Source of the DNA: Bacteroidales bacterium UBA1195
GTDB lineage: Bacteria > Bacteroidota > Bacteroidia > Bacteroidales > WCHB1-69
Direction: 5' to 3'
Assembly: GCA_002309855.1 (NCBI GenBank)
Contig: DBYD01000032.1
Coordinates: 1 to 33,538 of the forward strand
Length of the DNA: 33,538 nucleotides
Positions 14,686 through 22,973 of this stretch are shown piece after piece (positions within the stretch are counted from its first letter, which is position 1; every line of letters begins with the position of its first letter). Made by a program: the position numbers and the translations under genes. The notes beneath the pieces were generated by a model, which was given only the letters and a program-made list of their open reading frames with translations, was not told where the DNA came from and ran no database searches.

Positions 14686-15417
14686 TTAATTATTTCTGTC
14701 CCTTCTAGGACGACCTTCGCCACGGCCTCTGCGGATCGGCTGGGACTTGCTTTCCCTCAATGACCCTGTGGCATTCTGGAACAAATCACGTTTGCCATAG
14801 ACCACACCACGGCAGATCCAGACCTTCACGCCCAAACGGCCGTAAGTGGTGTGTGCCTCAGCCTGACTGTAGTCAATGTCGGCACGGAGGGTGTGCAAGG
14901 GGGTGCGTCCCTCCTTGAAATGCTCCGTACGGGCGATTTCAGCACCGGCGATACGACCGGCCAAGGTGACTTTAATACCTTCGGCACCGGCACGCATGGT
15001 GTTGGCAATGGCCTGCTTGATAGCCCTTCTGTAGAACATGCGCCCTTCAATCTGACGGGCGATGGACTGCGCAACCAACACAGCATCCATTTCCGGACGT
15101 TTGATTTCCAAAATGTTAATCTGAACCTCCTTGTTGGTGATCTTCTTCAACTCCTCTTTCAACTTGTCCACCTCATTACCGCCTTTGCCGATAATCAGAC
15201 CCGGACGGGCGGTGTTGATTGTGATGGTGACAAGCTTCAGCGTACGTTCAATGTGGATTTTGGAGACACTGGCCTTAGCCAGACGGGCATTCACATAGTT
15301 CCGGATTTTGAAATCCTCAACCAGCTTGTTCTCAAACTTCTTACCACCATACCAGTTGGAGTCCCAACCCCTGATGATACCTAAACGCATTCCTATCGGA
15401 TTTACTTTCTGTCCCAT
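14686..15417 (-). CDS. rpsC: 30S ribosomal protein S3
   Basis: S3 forms the mRNA entry channel with S4 and S5. GQKVNPIGMRLGIIRGWDSN, the KH motif TARPGLIIGKGGNEVDKLKE and the C-terminal domain TTYGRLGVKVWICRGVVYGK are present. It has 243 residues with an arginine-rich end. Its ATG directly follows the rplV stop codon with no intervening base. Confidence 0.98.
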   Translation of the reverse strand: MGQKVNPIGMRLGIIRGWDSNWYGGKKFENKLVEDFKIRNYVNARLAKASVSKIHIERTLKLVTITINTARPGLIIGKGGNEVDKLKEELKKITNKEVQINILEIKRPEMDAVLVAQSIARQIEGRMFYRRAIKQAIANTMRAGAEGIKVTLAGRIAGAEIARTEHFKEGRTPLHTLRADIDYSQAEAHTTYGRLGVKVWICRGVVYGKRDLFQNATGSLRESKSQPIRRGRGEGRPRRDRNN

Positions 15418-15837
15418 TTATTCTTCTGCTGTTTGATTGTTATCAACTCTACTGTCTAAAATTACGGTGATGTGGTTCGAACGCTTCCTGATCCGGTAGC
15501 CACGACCCTGCGGGGCGGTACGGAGACGCTTCAGCATACGGCCGCCATCCACATAAATCTCCTTAATGTAGAGATGGCTGTCCTCAATGCGCGCACCCTC
15601 GTTCTTGACCTGCCAGTTGGCAATGGCGGAAAGCACCAGTTTGCGAATCTTTTCAGAAGACTCCTTTTTACTGTACTTTAAAACGTTCAACGCATATTCC
15701 ACGTCTTTTCCCCTCACCAAATCTGCCATCAAACGGGTTTTACGTGGCGAGGTGTTGTTATTCTGCAGATGCGCGATGCACAACTGCCTGTTCTTTTCTT
15801 TTCTAGCTTCTGCAGCTAATCTTTTTCTAGCACCCAT
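15418..15837 (-). CDS. rplV: 50S ribosomal protein L22
   Basis: L22 lines the peptide tunnel with a long beta hairpin. Conserved parts are NNNTSPRKTRLMADLVRGKD, VLSAIANWQVKNEGARIEDS and the hairpin region RMLKRLRTAPQGRGYRIRKR. It has 139 residues, slightly long at the N-terminus. No substitution can be tied to macrolide resistance by inspection. Confidence 0.97.
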   Translation of the reverse strand: MGARKRLAAEARKEKNRQLCIAHLQNNNTSPRKTRLMADLVRGKDVEYALNVLKYSKKESSEKIRKLVLSAIANWQVKNEGARIEDSHLYIKEIYVDGGRMLKRLRTAPQGRGYRIRKRSNHITVILDSRVDNNQTAEE

Positions 15838-15849
15838 TGTCCTTCTCCT

Positions 15850-16128
15850 TTATTTTTTACCTTTATCCTTACTTCCGGCATGACCTCTGAAAATGCGTGT
15901 GGGAGCAAACTCACCCAACTTGTGGCCAACCATGTTTTCCGTCACATACACGGGTATGAACTTATTGCCATTGTGCACGGCAATTGTCTGACCCACAAAG
16001 TCGGGGGAAATCATAGAGGCTCTGGACCATGTCTTTATAGCTACTTTTTTGTTCGAGGCCTGCGCTTCGATGACTCGTTTTTCGAGCTTGTATTGGATAA
16101 ACGGACCTTTTTTTAATGATCTTGCCAT
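15850..16128 (-). CDS. rpsS: 30S ribosomal protein S19
   Basis: S19 partners S13 in the small-subunit head. MARSLKKGPFIQYKLEKRVI, KTWSRASMISPDFVGQTIAV and FVPVYV-like HNGNKFIPVYVTENMVGHKL are diagnostic. It has 92 residues, 17 bp past rplB and 12 bp before rplV. Confidence 0.98.
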   Translation of the reverse strand: MARSLKKGPFIQYKLEKRVIEAQASNKKVAIKTWSRASMISPDFVGQTIAVHNGNKFIPVYVTENMVGHKLGEFAPTRIFRGHAGSKDKGKK

Positions 16129-16145
16129 TGTTCTCTTACTTTAAT

Positions 16146-16970
16146 TTATTTCTTTCTCCTTTCAATAATAAGCTTGTTGGAAGCCTTCTTCGGCTTTCTG
16201 GTCTTGTAACCCTTTGCGATCAAGCCCTTGCGGGAACGTGGATGACCTCCGGAGGCACGGCCTTCACCACCACCCATCGGATGGTCGACAGGATTCATCA
16301 CCACACCACGCACACGCGGACGGCGACCCATCCAGCGGGAACGTCCGGCCTTACCTGAAACCTGCAGGTTATGCTCGATGTTGGAAACCATTCCGATGGT
16401 GGCCCTGCAGGTGCAGAGAATCTTGCGGGTTTCACCGGAAGGCAGTTTGATGATCACATATTTTTCCTCCCTGGACATCAGCTGCGCATAGGAACCGGCA
16501 CTGCGGGCAATTTTCGCACCGCCACCCGGCTGCAGCTCAATGTTGTGAACAATGGTACCTAGCGGTATCTCTGAAAAATAGAGGGTGTTCCCCAATTCAG
16601 GGGCGACTCCTTTGCCAGACAGCAGGCTCATACCGACCTTAAGACCATGCGGAGCGACGATGTAACGTTTTTCGCCATCGGCATAGCACAGTAACGCGAT
16701 ACGGGCGGAGCGATGCGGATCGTACTCAATGGTCTTCACCTTAGCAGGAATGCCGTCCTTGTCCCTCTTGAAATCAACAATACGGATCAGTTTGCGATGA
16801 CCGCCGCCAATATAACGCATGGTCATCCTTCCCTGATTGTTGCGACCGCCGGATTTCTTCTTGGATAACAATAAACTCTTTTCGGGGGTTGTGCTGGTTA
16901 TCTCAGCAAAGTCACTAATTAATTTGAATCTTTGTCCCGGTGTTACCGGTTTGAACTTTTTTAATCCCAT
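16146..16970 (-). CDS. rplB: 50S ribosomal protein L2
   Basis: L2 is required for subunit association and peptidyl transferase function. The KPVTPGQRF start, KKSGGRNNQGRMTMRYIGGG, and the essential C-terminal loop VRGVVMNPVDHPMGGGEGRA are present, including the conserved histidine of the MNPVDHP motif. Full length at 274 residues. Confidence 0.98.
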   Translation of the reverse strand: MGLKKFKPVTPGQRFKLISDFAEITSTTPEKSLLLSKKKSGGRNNQGRMTMRYIGGGHRKLIRIVDFKRDKDGIPAKVKTIEYDPHRSARIALLCYADGEKRYIVAPHGLKVGMSLLSGKGVAPELGNTLYFSEIPLGTIVHNIELQPGGGAKIARSAGSYAQLMSREEKYVIIKLPSGETRKILCTCRATIGMVSNIEHNLQVSGKAGRSRWMGRRPRVRGVVMNPVDHPMGGGEGRASGGHPRSRKGLIAKGYKTRKPKKASNKLIIERRKK

Positions 16971-17000
16971 CTTTCTAAAACTTCTGATCTGTAATTTCTA

Positions 17001-17291
17001 CTAAATGTTGCTGAAGATGTCAATGGTGGCGTCTCCCTTTAACTGCACATAGGCTTTCTTGAAGGTGTTCTTGTGCCCCTTTATGAGACCGGCTTTGGTG
17101 TAACGCGTGGTGCTTTTACCCCTTTGGATCAATGTGTTCACGCTTTCAACCTTCACATCGTACAGTTTTTCAATTGCCTCTTTGATCTGCTGCTTGTCGG
17201 CGCGACGGTCCACAATAAAACCATAGCGGTTGGTTTTCTCGCTGATGGCTGTCATCTTTTCCGTTACAAGCGGTTTAATAATAATATTCAT
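17001..17291 (-). CDS. rplW: 50S ribosomal protein L23
   Basis: L23 sits at the tunnel exit and is the main docking site for trigger factor and SRP. IIKPLVTEKMTAISEKTNRY, FIVDRRADKQQIKEAIEKLY and VNTLIQRGKSTTRYTKAGLI match the family. It has 96 residues. It lies between rplD (14 bp) and rplB (30 bp). Confidence 0.97.
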   Translation of the reverse strand: MNIIIKPLVTEKMTAISEKTNRYGFIVDRRADKQQIKEAIEKLYDVKVESVNTLIQRGKSTTRYTKAGLIKGHKNTFKKAYVQLKGDATIDIFSNI

Positions 17292-17305
17292 CGAACTGTC
17301 CTCTT

Positions 17306-17941
17306 TTACTCGTTAACATTAAATAATTCATCGAATTTGGAAGCTGCAGGCTCTGAAATCAGCAGATGTTGTGCGTTTAAAATATCATAAGTATTTAAAT
17401 CACAAACTCTTGCAACTTTCGCTTTCGAAAGATTTCTGGAAGACAAAAGTACATTATTATCCAATTCATTCAGAACCAATAACGTTTTTTTATCCAATAA
17501 ATTTACATTCTTCAGAATCTGGATATATTGTTTTGTCTTAGGAGCCTCAAAATCAAACTTTTCAATTACAGTAATAGACTGCTCGGCAGCTTTCGCGGAG
17601 AGCGCGGAGATGCGGGCAAGCCGTTTCATCTTTTTGTTAAGTTTGGAATGATAGTCTCTGGGGTGCGGACCGAACACACGGGCACCGCCGGGGAACAACG
17701 GGCTCTTGATACTGCCCACACGGGCACCGCCACCGCCCTTCTGCTTGTGCAGCTTGCGGGTGCTTCCGGACAGCATGGATTTTTCCTTGGAGTCATGCGT
17801 GCCCTGACGCTGGTTGGCCAAGTACTGTTTCACATCCAACCATACCACATGACTGTTCGGCTCAATACCGAAAATCTTGTCATTCAATTCAACCGTGCGA
17901 CCGGTCTCTTTTCCTTCAATGTTTAATACGCTTAACTCCAT
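17306..17941 (-). CDS. rplD: 50S ribosomal protein L4
   Basis: L4 reaches into the peptide tunnel; in enterobacteria it also represses the S10 operon. HVVWLDVKQYLANQRQGTHD and the tunnel loop KLHKQKGGGGARVGSIKSPL are typical, and the 211 residues are full length. The 5' part (codons to about residue 120) is GC-rich. The remaining C-terminal third or more is about 31% GC with AT-ending codons, while the protein remains a good L4 (LLVLNELDNNVLLSSRNL). This mosaic composition is unusual for the cluster. The start overlaps the end of rplC by 10 bp. Confidence 0.98.
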   Translation of the reverse strand: MELSVLNIEGKETGRTVELNDKIFGIEPNSHVVWLDVKQYLANQRQGTHDSKEKSMLSGSTRKLHKQKGGGGARVGSIKSPLFPGGARVFGPHPRDYHSKLNKKMKRLARISALSAKAAEQSITVIEKFDFEAPKTKQYIQILKNVNLLDKKTLLVLNELDNNVLLSSRNLSKAKVARVCDLNTYDILNAQHLLISEPAASKFDELFNVNE

Positions 17942-18561
17942 CTCTCCAATTTTAAATAGGTTCCGTTACAACCGGGAACTGATCCCTTGACAACTAACAA
18001 ATTCTTTTCAGGAATAATTTTGACAATCTGAAGGTTCTGAATCTTGACCTTCTGTCCGCCAGTGCGGCCTGCCATGCGCATGCCAGGCAACACCCTTGAA
18101 GGATAGGAGGAGGCACCCATGGAACCGGGAGCCCTCAAACGGTTGTGCTGGCCGTGAGTGCTATCACCAACACCTCCGAATCCATGTCTCTTTACGACAC
18201 CCTGGAATCCCTTTCCCTTGCTTACGCCGGATACATCAACAAACTCTCCCTCCTCAAACACATTCACCGTAAGCACTTCACCAAATGACTTGCGGGAACC
18301 CTGTTCAAAACGGGTAAACTCCCGGACAATGCGCTTCGGCGTAGTGTTCGCCTTTGCGAAATGTCCCTGTAAGGCCTTTGTCGTGTTCTTTTCCTTTTTT
18401 TCGTCAAAAGCCAACTGGATGGCATCATACCCATCCTTTTCAATTGATTTTACTTGTGTGACCACACAAGGACCAGCCTCTATCACCGTGCATGGTAGGT
18501 TTTTCCCAGAGGCATCAAAGATACTGGTCATTCCGATTTTCTTTCCAATTAAACCAGACAT
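17932..18561 (-). CDS. rplC: 50S ribosomal protein L3
   Basis: L3 is an early assembly protein whose loop approaches the peptidyl transferase centre. MSGLIGKKIGMTSIFDASGK, VSGVSKGKGFQGVVKRHGFG and GSMGASSYPSRVLPGMRMAG are conserved. It has 209 residues. The Gln of the GASSYPSRVLPG region that is methylated in enterobacteria is not present in the same form here. Ten bases overlap rplD. Confidence 0.98.
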   Translation of the reverse strand: MSGLIGKKIGMTSIFDASGKNLPCTVIEAGPCVVTQVKSIEKDGYDAIQLAFDEKKEKNTTKALQGHFAKANTTPKRIVREFTRFEQGSRKSFGEVLTVNVFEEGEFVDVSGVSKGKGFQGVVKRHGFGGVGDSTHGQHNRLRAPGSMGASSYPSRVLPGMRMAGRTGGQKVKIQNLQIVKIIPEKNLLVVKGSVPGCNGTYLKLERWS

Positions 18562-18617
18562 TCTAACTTTTTTTTTAAAACCTTTTTACTTTAATTCAAT
18601 ACTCCGTCACGGATTAT

Positions 18618-18932
18618 TCAAACCTTAATCTCAACTTCCACACCGCTGGGCAGTTCCAGTTTCATCAGGGCATCGATGGTTTTTGTAGTGGTGCCATAAA
18701 TGTCAAGCAGACGCTTGTATGAAGACAACTCAAACTGTTCCCTTGATTTCTTGTTGACAAAGGTGGAACGGTTCACCGTGAAGATCTTCTTGTGCGTCGG
18801 CAGCGGAATAGGCCCGACAACAACAACTTTGTCGTCTTTAACCGCATTGACGGTCTTTACAATCTTTTCAGCCGATTTGTCCACCAGGCTGTGATCGTAA
18901 GATTTCAACTTAATTCTGATTCTTTGACTCAC
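18618..18932 (-). CDS. rpsJ: 30S ribosomal protein S10
   Basis: S10 is in the small-subunit head and doubles as NusE in antitermination. RIRIKLKSYDHSLVDKSAEK, PIPLPTHKKIFTVNRSTFVN and the end ALMKLELPSGVEVEIKV identify it. It has 104 residues. It follows fusA by 19 bp with no tuf gene between, the usual Bacteroidota arrangement, so the str and S10 operons are fused here. A 56-bp gap separates it from rplC. Confidence 0.98.
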   Translation of the reverse strand: MSQRIRIKLKSYDHSLVDKSAEKIVKTVNAVKDDKVVVVGPIPLPTHKKIFTVNRSTFVNKKSREQFELSSYKRLLDIYGTTTKTIDALMKLELPSGVEVEIKV

Positions 18933-18951
18933 GTTTAATGTTTTTTATGTT

Positions 18952-21045
18952 TTAAAATTTAAATTTTCTATTATCAATCAATTCTTTAATTTTGGAAGCC
19001 GGCAACTCCTCATAATGGTCGAACTCCATGGAAACCGTTCCACGGCCGGAAGTGAGCGTACGAAGTGAGGTGATGTAGCCGAACATTTCCGCCAACGGCG
19101 CAAAAGCATGGATAATCTGGCCGCCCTGAGCCACATCCACACCCTGAATAAGGGCGCGGCGCCGGTTCAAATCTCCGGAAACACTGCCCAGATAATCATC
19201 AGGTGTGAAAACCTCAACCCGCATGACAGGCTCCAACAGCGTAGGTGCAGCCTTCAGCGCAGCGGCACGAAAGCCCTTGGAGGCACAAATCTCAAAAGCG
19301 TTGGCATCGGAATCGACCGGATGGAATGAACCGTCTGTCAAACGCACTTTGGCGCTGATTACCGAATTGCCCATCAACGGACCGGTGGTCATTGCCTTGA
19401 CGAATCCCTTTTCAATGGCAGGAATGAAGGCAGTGGGAATGTTGCCCCCTGTCACTTCATTGACAAACTGCAGCCCCTTCGCACCTTCATCCGCAGGGGA
19501 AAGTTCAAACTCTATATCGGCAAACTGTCCCTTGCCGCCAGTCTGCTTCTTATGGATTTCGCGATGATGAACCGGAACCGTGATGGCTTCGCGGTAGGAA
19601 ACCACCGGACTTCCGGAATTGCATTCCACCCCAAATTCCCGTTTTAGACGGTCAAGCAGGATTTCCAGATGAAGTTCGCCCATTCCGCTAATCAGTGTCT
19701 GGCCGGAATCCTCATCCACCTTAACCTTGAAAGTGGGATCCTCCTCCGCCAGTTTGAGCAGAGCCTCATCCAGCTTATCAATGTCATCCTGAGTTTTGGG
19801 CTCCACCGCAATTGAGATGACAGGCTCGGGAAATTCCATGGATTCAAGCACAATCGGATGTTTTTCGTCACAAATGGTGGTGCCGGTCGGAACCTTCTTC
19901 AAACCGACTGCGACCGCGATGTTGCCCGCAGTGATGCTTTCCAACGGCAACTGCTTGTTGGCATGCATCTCAAAAATGCGGGAAACCCGCTCCCTTTTGC
20001 CCGAATAGGTGTTCAATACCGTCTCCCCCGCTTTCAACTCTCCAGAATAAACCCTGAAAAAGAAGACCTTGCCGACGAACGGATCAGTGGCGATTTTAAA
20101 GACCAAAGCGGAAAAAGGCTCATCCTCATTCGGATGGCGAACCTCCTCCCGGCCGGTTTCAGGAGAACGTCCGACGATGGCAGGCTTGTCCTCCGGGCTG
20201 GGCAAATAATAGGCGATGGCATCCAGCAGCGGCTGAACACCCTTGTTCTTGAAAGATGAGCCGCAAAAAACCGGAGTGATTTTCCGGGAAATGGTGGCCT
20301 GACGGACAGCAGAACGGATTTCATCCTCCGTGATGGATTCCGGATTCTCCATGAATTTGTCCAGCAGAGCCTCGCTCTCCTCCGCCACCCCTTCAATAAG
20401 GGCCATGCGATACTGCGTCACTTCATCCATCATTTCTTCAGGAATCTCCACCTCCTCAAACACAGCCCCTTGTGTGTCATCATCCCACACATAGGCCTTA
20501 TTTTCGACCAAATCAACCACACCGACAAATCCCTCCTCTGCGCCAATCGGCAACTGCATGGGAACCGGCTTGGCACCCAACTTCTCACGAATCTGCTCAA
20601 GCACCGAATGGAAATTGGCGCCTGTACGGTCCATCTTGTTCACGTAGCAGATTCGGGGCACACCGTACTTGTCGGCCTGCTTCCACACCGTCTCAGACTG
20701 AGGCTGCACACCGCCGACGGCACAAAATAGGGCAACCGCCCCATCCAAAATGCGCAGCGAACGCTCCACCTCCACAGTGAAATCCACGTGACCCGGAGTA
20801 TCGATTATATTGATTTTGAATTGGTCACCGCCGCATTTCCAGAAGACCGTCGTAGCTGCCGATGTGATGGTGATGCCACGCTCCTGCTCCTGCTCCATGT
20901 AGTCCATGGTAGCGGCTCCGTCATGCACTTCGCCAATTTTGTAGTTCTTCCCGGTATAATACAGCATACGCTCCGTCGTCGTGGTTTTGCCCGCGTCGAT
21001 GTGAGCCATAATGCCTATGTTCCGGATATTGGAGAGCGAGTGCAT
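18952..21045 (-). CDS. fusA: Translation elongation factor G
   Basis: EF-G drives translocation and, with RRF, ribosome recycling. GTPase motifs are G1 AHIDAGKT (residues 14-21), switch region EQERGITITSAATT, G3 DTPGH (82-86) and G4 NKMD (136-139). The C-terminal domains include DSDANAFEICASKGFRAA and MRVEVFTPDDYLGSVSGDLN. The length of 697 residues and the position between rpsG and rpsJ mark it as the canonical EF-G. Confidence 0.98.
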   Translation of the reverse strand: MHSLSNIRNIGIMAHIDAGKTTTTERMLYYTGKNYKIGEVHDGAATMDYMEQEQERGITITSAATTVFWKCGGDQFKINIIDTPGHVDFTVEVERSLRILDGAVALFCAVGGVQPQSETVWKQADKYGVPRICYVNKMDRTGANFHSVLEQIREKLGAKPVPMQLPIGAEEGFVGVVDLVENKAYVWDDDTQGAVFEEVEIPEEMMDEVTQYRMALIEGVAEESEALLDKFMENPESITEDEIRSAVRQATISRKITPVFCGSSFKNKGVQPLLDAIAYYLPSPEDKPAIVGRSPETGREEVRHPNEDEPFSALVFKIATDPFVGKVFFFRVYSGELKAGETVLNTYSGKRERVSRIFEMHANKQLPLESITAGNIAVAVGLKKVPTGTTICDEKHPIVLESMEFPEPVISIAVEPKTQDDIDKLDEALLKLAEEDPTFKVKVDEDSGQTLISGMGELHLEILLDRLKREFGVECNSGSPVVSYREAITVPVHHREIHKKQTGGKGQFADIEFELSPADEGAKGLQFVNEVTGGNIPTAFIPAIEKGFVKAMTTGPLMGNSVISAKVRLTDGSFHPVDSDANAFEICASKGFRAAALKAAPTLLEPVMRVEVFTPDDYLGSVSGDLNRRRALIQGVDVAQGGQIIHAFAPLAEMFGYITSLRTLTSGRGTVSMEFDHYEELPASKIKELIDNRKFKF

Positions 21046-21059
21046 GTTTTGGAGATGAT

Positions 21060-21527
21060 TTAGAATCTGAAGTGTGAGAAAGCTTTGTTGGCCTCCGCCA
21101 TGCGGTGGATATCTTCCTTACGCTTGAAGGCGGCACCTTCGTTCTTATAAGCGGCCATGATTTCCGCAGCCAGTTTCTGGCTCATGGACTTTTCATGACG
21201 CTTGCGTGCAAAATTGATCATATTTTTCATGCCGACAGACTGTTTCCGTTCCGGACGGATTTCGGAAGGAATCTGGAATGTGGCACCACCGATACGGCGG
21301 CTGCGCACCTCCACAGAGGGGGTCACATTGGCCAATGCCTGCTTCCAGACAGCAATTCCGTCCTCACCGGTTTTTTCCGACACCACGTTCATCGCATCGT
21401 AAAAAATCTTGAAGGCGATATTTTTCTTACCCTTCAACATAATGTTATTGACAAACTTGGTAATCTGCACATCCTGATACTTGGAATCCGGCAATATGAT
21501 TCTTTTCTTCGGTTTTGTCTTTCTCAT
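21060..21527 (-). CDS. rpsG: 30S ribosomal protein S7
   Basis: S7 nucleates the 3' domain of 16S rRNA and lies by the E site. MRKTKPKKRIILPDSKYQDV, RSRRIGGATFQIPSEIRPER and HRMAEANKAFSHFRF are characteristic. It has 155 residues. It lies 50 bp past rpsL and 14 bp before fusA. Confidence 0.98.
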   Translation of the reverse strand: MRKTKPKKRIILPDSKYQDVQITKFVNNIMLKGKKNIAFKIFYDAMNVVSEKTGEDGIAVWKQALANVTPSVEVRSRRIGGATFQIPSEIRPERKQSVGMKNMINFARKRHEKSMSQKLAAEIMAAYKNEGAAFKRKEDIHRMAEANKAFSHFRF

Positions 21528-21577
21528 CGCTCTATGCTTAAAAAAACTTCTTTTTTATACATTAAATTTATATAATA

Positions 21578-21958
21578 TTACTTTCCCGCTTTCGGTCTCT
21601 TGGCACCGTATTTGGAACGACGCTGCCTGCGGCCATCCACACCGGAAGTGTCCAGCGCACCACGGATGATATGGTACCTTACACCGGGAAGATCCTTCAC
21701 CCTGCCACCACGAATCATCACGATGGAGTGTTCCTGCAGGTTATGGCCTTCACCAGGAATATACGCATTGACCTCCTTCTGATTTGTAAGACGGACCCTT
21801 GCAACTTTCCGCATGGCGGAGTTAGGTTTTTTAGGAGTTGTCGTGTAAACCCTCACACAAACACCACGGCGTTGGGGACATGCGTCCAGCGCGGGGGATT
21901 TGCTCTTGTACGTCATCTGCGTTCTACCTTTTCTTACTAACTGTTGTATTGTAGGCAT
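21578..21958 (-). CDS. rpsL: 30S ribosomal protein S12
   Basis: S12 governs decoding accuracy. MPTIQQLVRKGRTQM, VYTTTPKKPNSAMRK and EGHNLQEHSIVMIRGGRVKD are conserved. Lys43 and Lys88, the positions whose replacement gives streptomycin resistance in many bacteria, are the wild-type lysines. It has 126 residues. It is the first gene of the cluster, with a promoter-like site 66-92 bp upstream of the start. Confidence 0.98.
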   Translation of the reverse strand: MPTIQQLVRKGRTQMTYKSKSPALDACPQRRGVCVRVYTTTPKKPNSAMRKVARVRLTNQKEVNAYIPGEGHNLQEHSIVMIRGGRVKDLPGVRYHIIRGALDTSGVDGRRQRRSKYGAKRPKAGK

Positions 21959-22023
21959 TTCCTTTTAATTTTTCCTTATGTTTTTTATTAAATTCTATTC
22001 CTTGTTATACTTTTTTTGGAGCG

Positions 22024-22050
22024 CAAATATACAACTTTTCCAGATACAAA
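22024..22050 (-). promoter_or_regulatory. Probable main promoter of the ribosomal cluster
   Basis: On the minus strand TATATTTG (22024-22031) followed by CG is preceded by TTTG (22047-22050) with exactly 15 bp between. The leader to the rpsL ATG would be about 60 nt and AT-rich. It is the only good Bacteroidota-type promoter motif found in the 334-bp gap upstream of rpsL. Confidence 0.65.
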
Positions 22051-22129
22051 AAACACTGATTTTAACTTTTTTACTTAAAAAAATCCAGCCGTCGGAACCA
22101 TGTTCGGAGAGCCTTGGCGATACTTATAT

Positions 22130-22152
22130 ATAATTAATAATCAATTAATTAT
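22130..22152. repeat. A/T-only inverted repeat upstream of the str promoter
   Basis: ATAATTAAT and ATTAATTAT are perfect inverted arms around AATCA. It lies about 80 bp upstream of the rpsL promoter in an AT-rich patch. It could be an upstream activating or nucleoid-protein site, but composition alone could also produce it. Confidence 0.4.
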
Positions 22153-22208
22153 AAAAAGCATTCCGGAAGCCATGTGGAACAAGAAGCCCTTTTTTGCGCC
22201 TGTTCACC

Positions 22209-22238
22209 TTTTTTTTCACCTGATTGTGGTGAAAAAAA
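22209..22238. terminator. Probable bidirectional terminator after maf
   Basis: TTTTTTTCACC and GGTGAAAAAAA are inverted around a 7-base loop, so either strand gives a short CACC/GGTG stem extended by A-T pairs and ending in a T run. It lies 55 bp past the maf stop codon and would separate maf from the ribosomal cluster downstream on the same strand. The GC part of the stem is short, so efficiency is uncertain. Confidence 0.6.
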
Positions 22239-22292
22239 CGCAAAAAAAATGGCATCATTTTTGCTAAAAAACCGCAAAATTTGAAATAGTTT

Positions 22293-22916
22293 TCAAACAT
22301 CACACCTGGGATGTGGGGCGGCACACACCAACTCCAGCATGTCCCACAAAAGATGGGTGGGAAGTCCCATCACATTGTAGAACGAACCCTCAAGACGTGA
22401 AATGCCACGGTAGCCGATCCACTCCTGCACGCCATACGCCCCCGCTTTGTCCAACGGATGGTAACGCTCCACATAATAGGAGATGTCATCATCTGTGAGC
22501 GGTGCGAATGTGACCTCGGCAACATCATGGTCCACAAGATTTTTTGAGGCAGTGCGGACACACAGCCCGGAATACACACGATGCATTCTGCCTGAAAGCA
22601 GACGTAGCATCCGGACGGCTTCATCAGGATTGTGCGGTTTTCCCAAAACATGTCCGTCCGCAACAACAATGGTGTCCCCACCAATAACAAGCAACGGTTT
22701 TTCAGACACTGTAACAAGACGGTCATAAACATCATCAGCCTTTTGGGAGGCCAAATGCCGCACAACCTCATCCGGCTGCCATTGGGGAAGAATATTCTCC
22801 TGTGCATCCGAAGGACAAACGACAAAACCTACACCCATTCCGCGTAAAAGTTCCTGCCGACGCGGCGACTTTGATGCAAGCACCACACTGTATTCCTTTA
22901 ACTTATCCAATAACAT
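22293..22916 (-). CDS. maf: Maf family nucleoside triphosphate pyrophosphatase
   Basis: Maf proteins hydrolyse dTTP, UTP or modified nucleotides and have been linked to septum control. Motifs: SKSPRR (residues 15-20), GGDTIV with the catalytic D81, LGKP (91-94), DKAGAYGVQ (156-164) and GSFYNVMGLP (177-186). The start ATG at 22916 gives 207 residues and matches the usual family start. The TTG at 22934 would add six residues but falls at the expected transcription start. Transcribed divergently from recR. Confidence 0.93.
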   Translation of the reverse strand: MLLDKLKEYSVVLASKSPRRQELLRGMGVGFVVCPSDAQENILPQWQPDEVVRHLASQKADDVYDRLVTVSEKPLLVIGGDTIVVADGHVLGKPHNPDEAVRMLRLLSGRMHRVYSGLCVRTASKNLVDHDVAEVTFAPLTDDDISYYVERYHPLDKAGAYGVQEWIGYRGISRLEGSFYNVMGLPTHLLWDMLELVCAAPHPRCDV

Positions 22917-22938
22917 ACCATAGAGTTGTTTCAAATTG

Positions 22939-22946
22939 CAAAAGTA
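22939..22946 (-). promoter_or_regulatory. -7 box of the maf promoter
   Basis: TACTTTTG followed by CA on the minus strand. It forms one arm of the inverted repeat TGCAAAAGTA / TACTTTTGCA (22937-22946 and 22961-22970, 14-bp spacer), whose other arm is the recR -7 box. The leader to the ATG at 22916 would be about 15-18 nt. Confidence 0.6.
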
Positions 22947-22960
22947 ATCATAAAAAATGC

Positions 22961-22968
22961 TACTTTTG
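22961..22968 (+). promoter_or_regulatory. -7 box of the recR promoter
   Basis: TACTTTTG ends only 5 bp before the recR ATG at 22974. Transcription from Bacteroidota promoters starts about 4-7 bp past this box, so the recR mRNA would be leaderless or nearly so. TTG at 22936-22938 is 22 bp upstream of the box. Confidence 0.6.
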
Positions 22969-22973
22969 CATTT

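Noticed and set aside
22917..22934. TTG start codon for maf adding six residues
   Set aside because: It falls at the expected transcript start just beside the -7 box, and the ATG at 22916 gives the normal family N-terminus.
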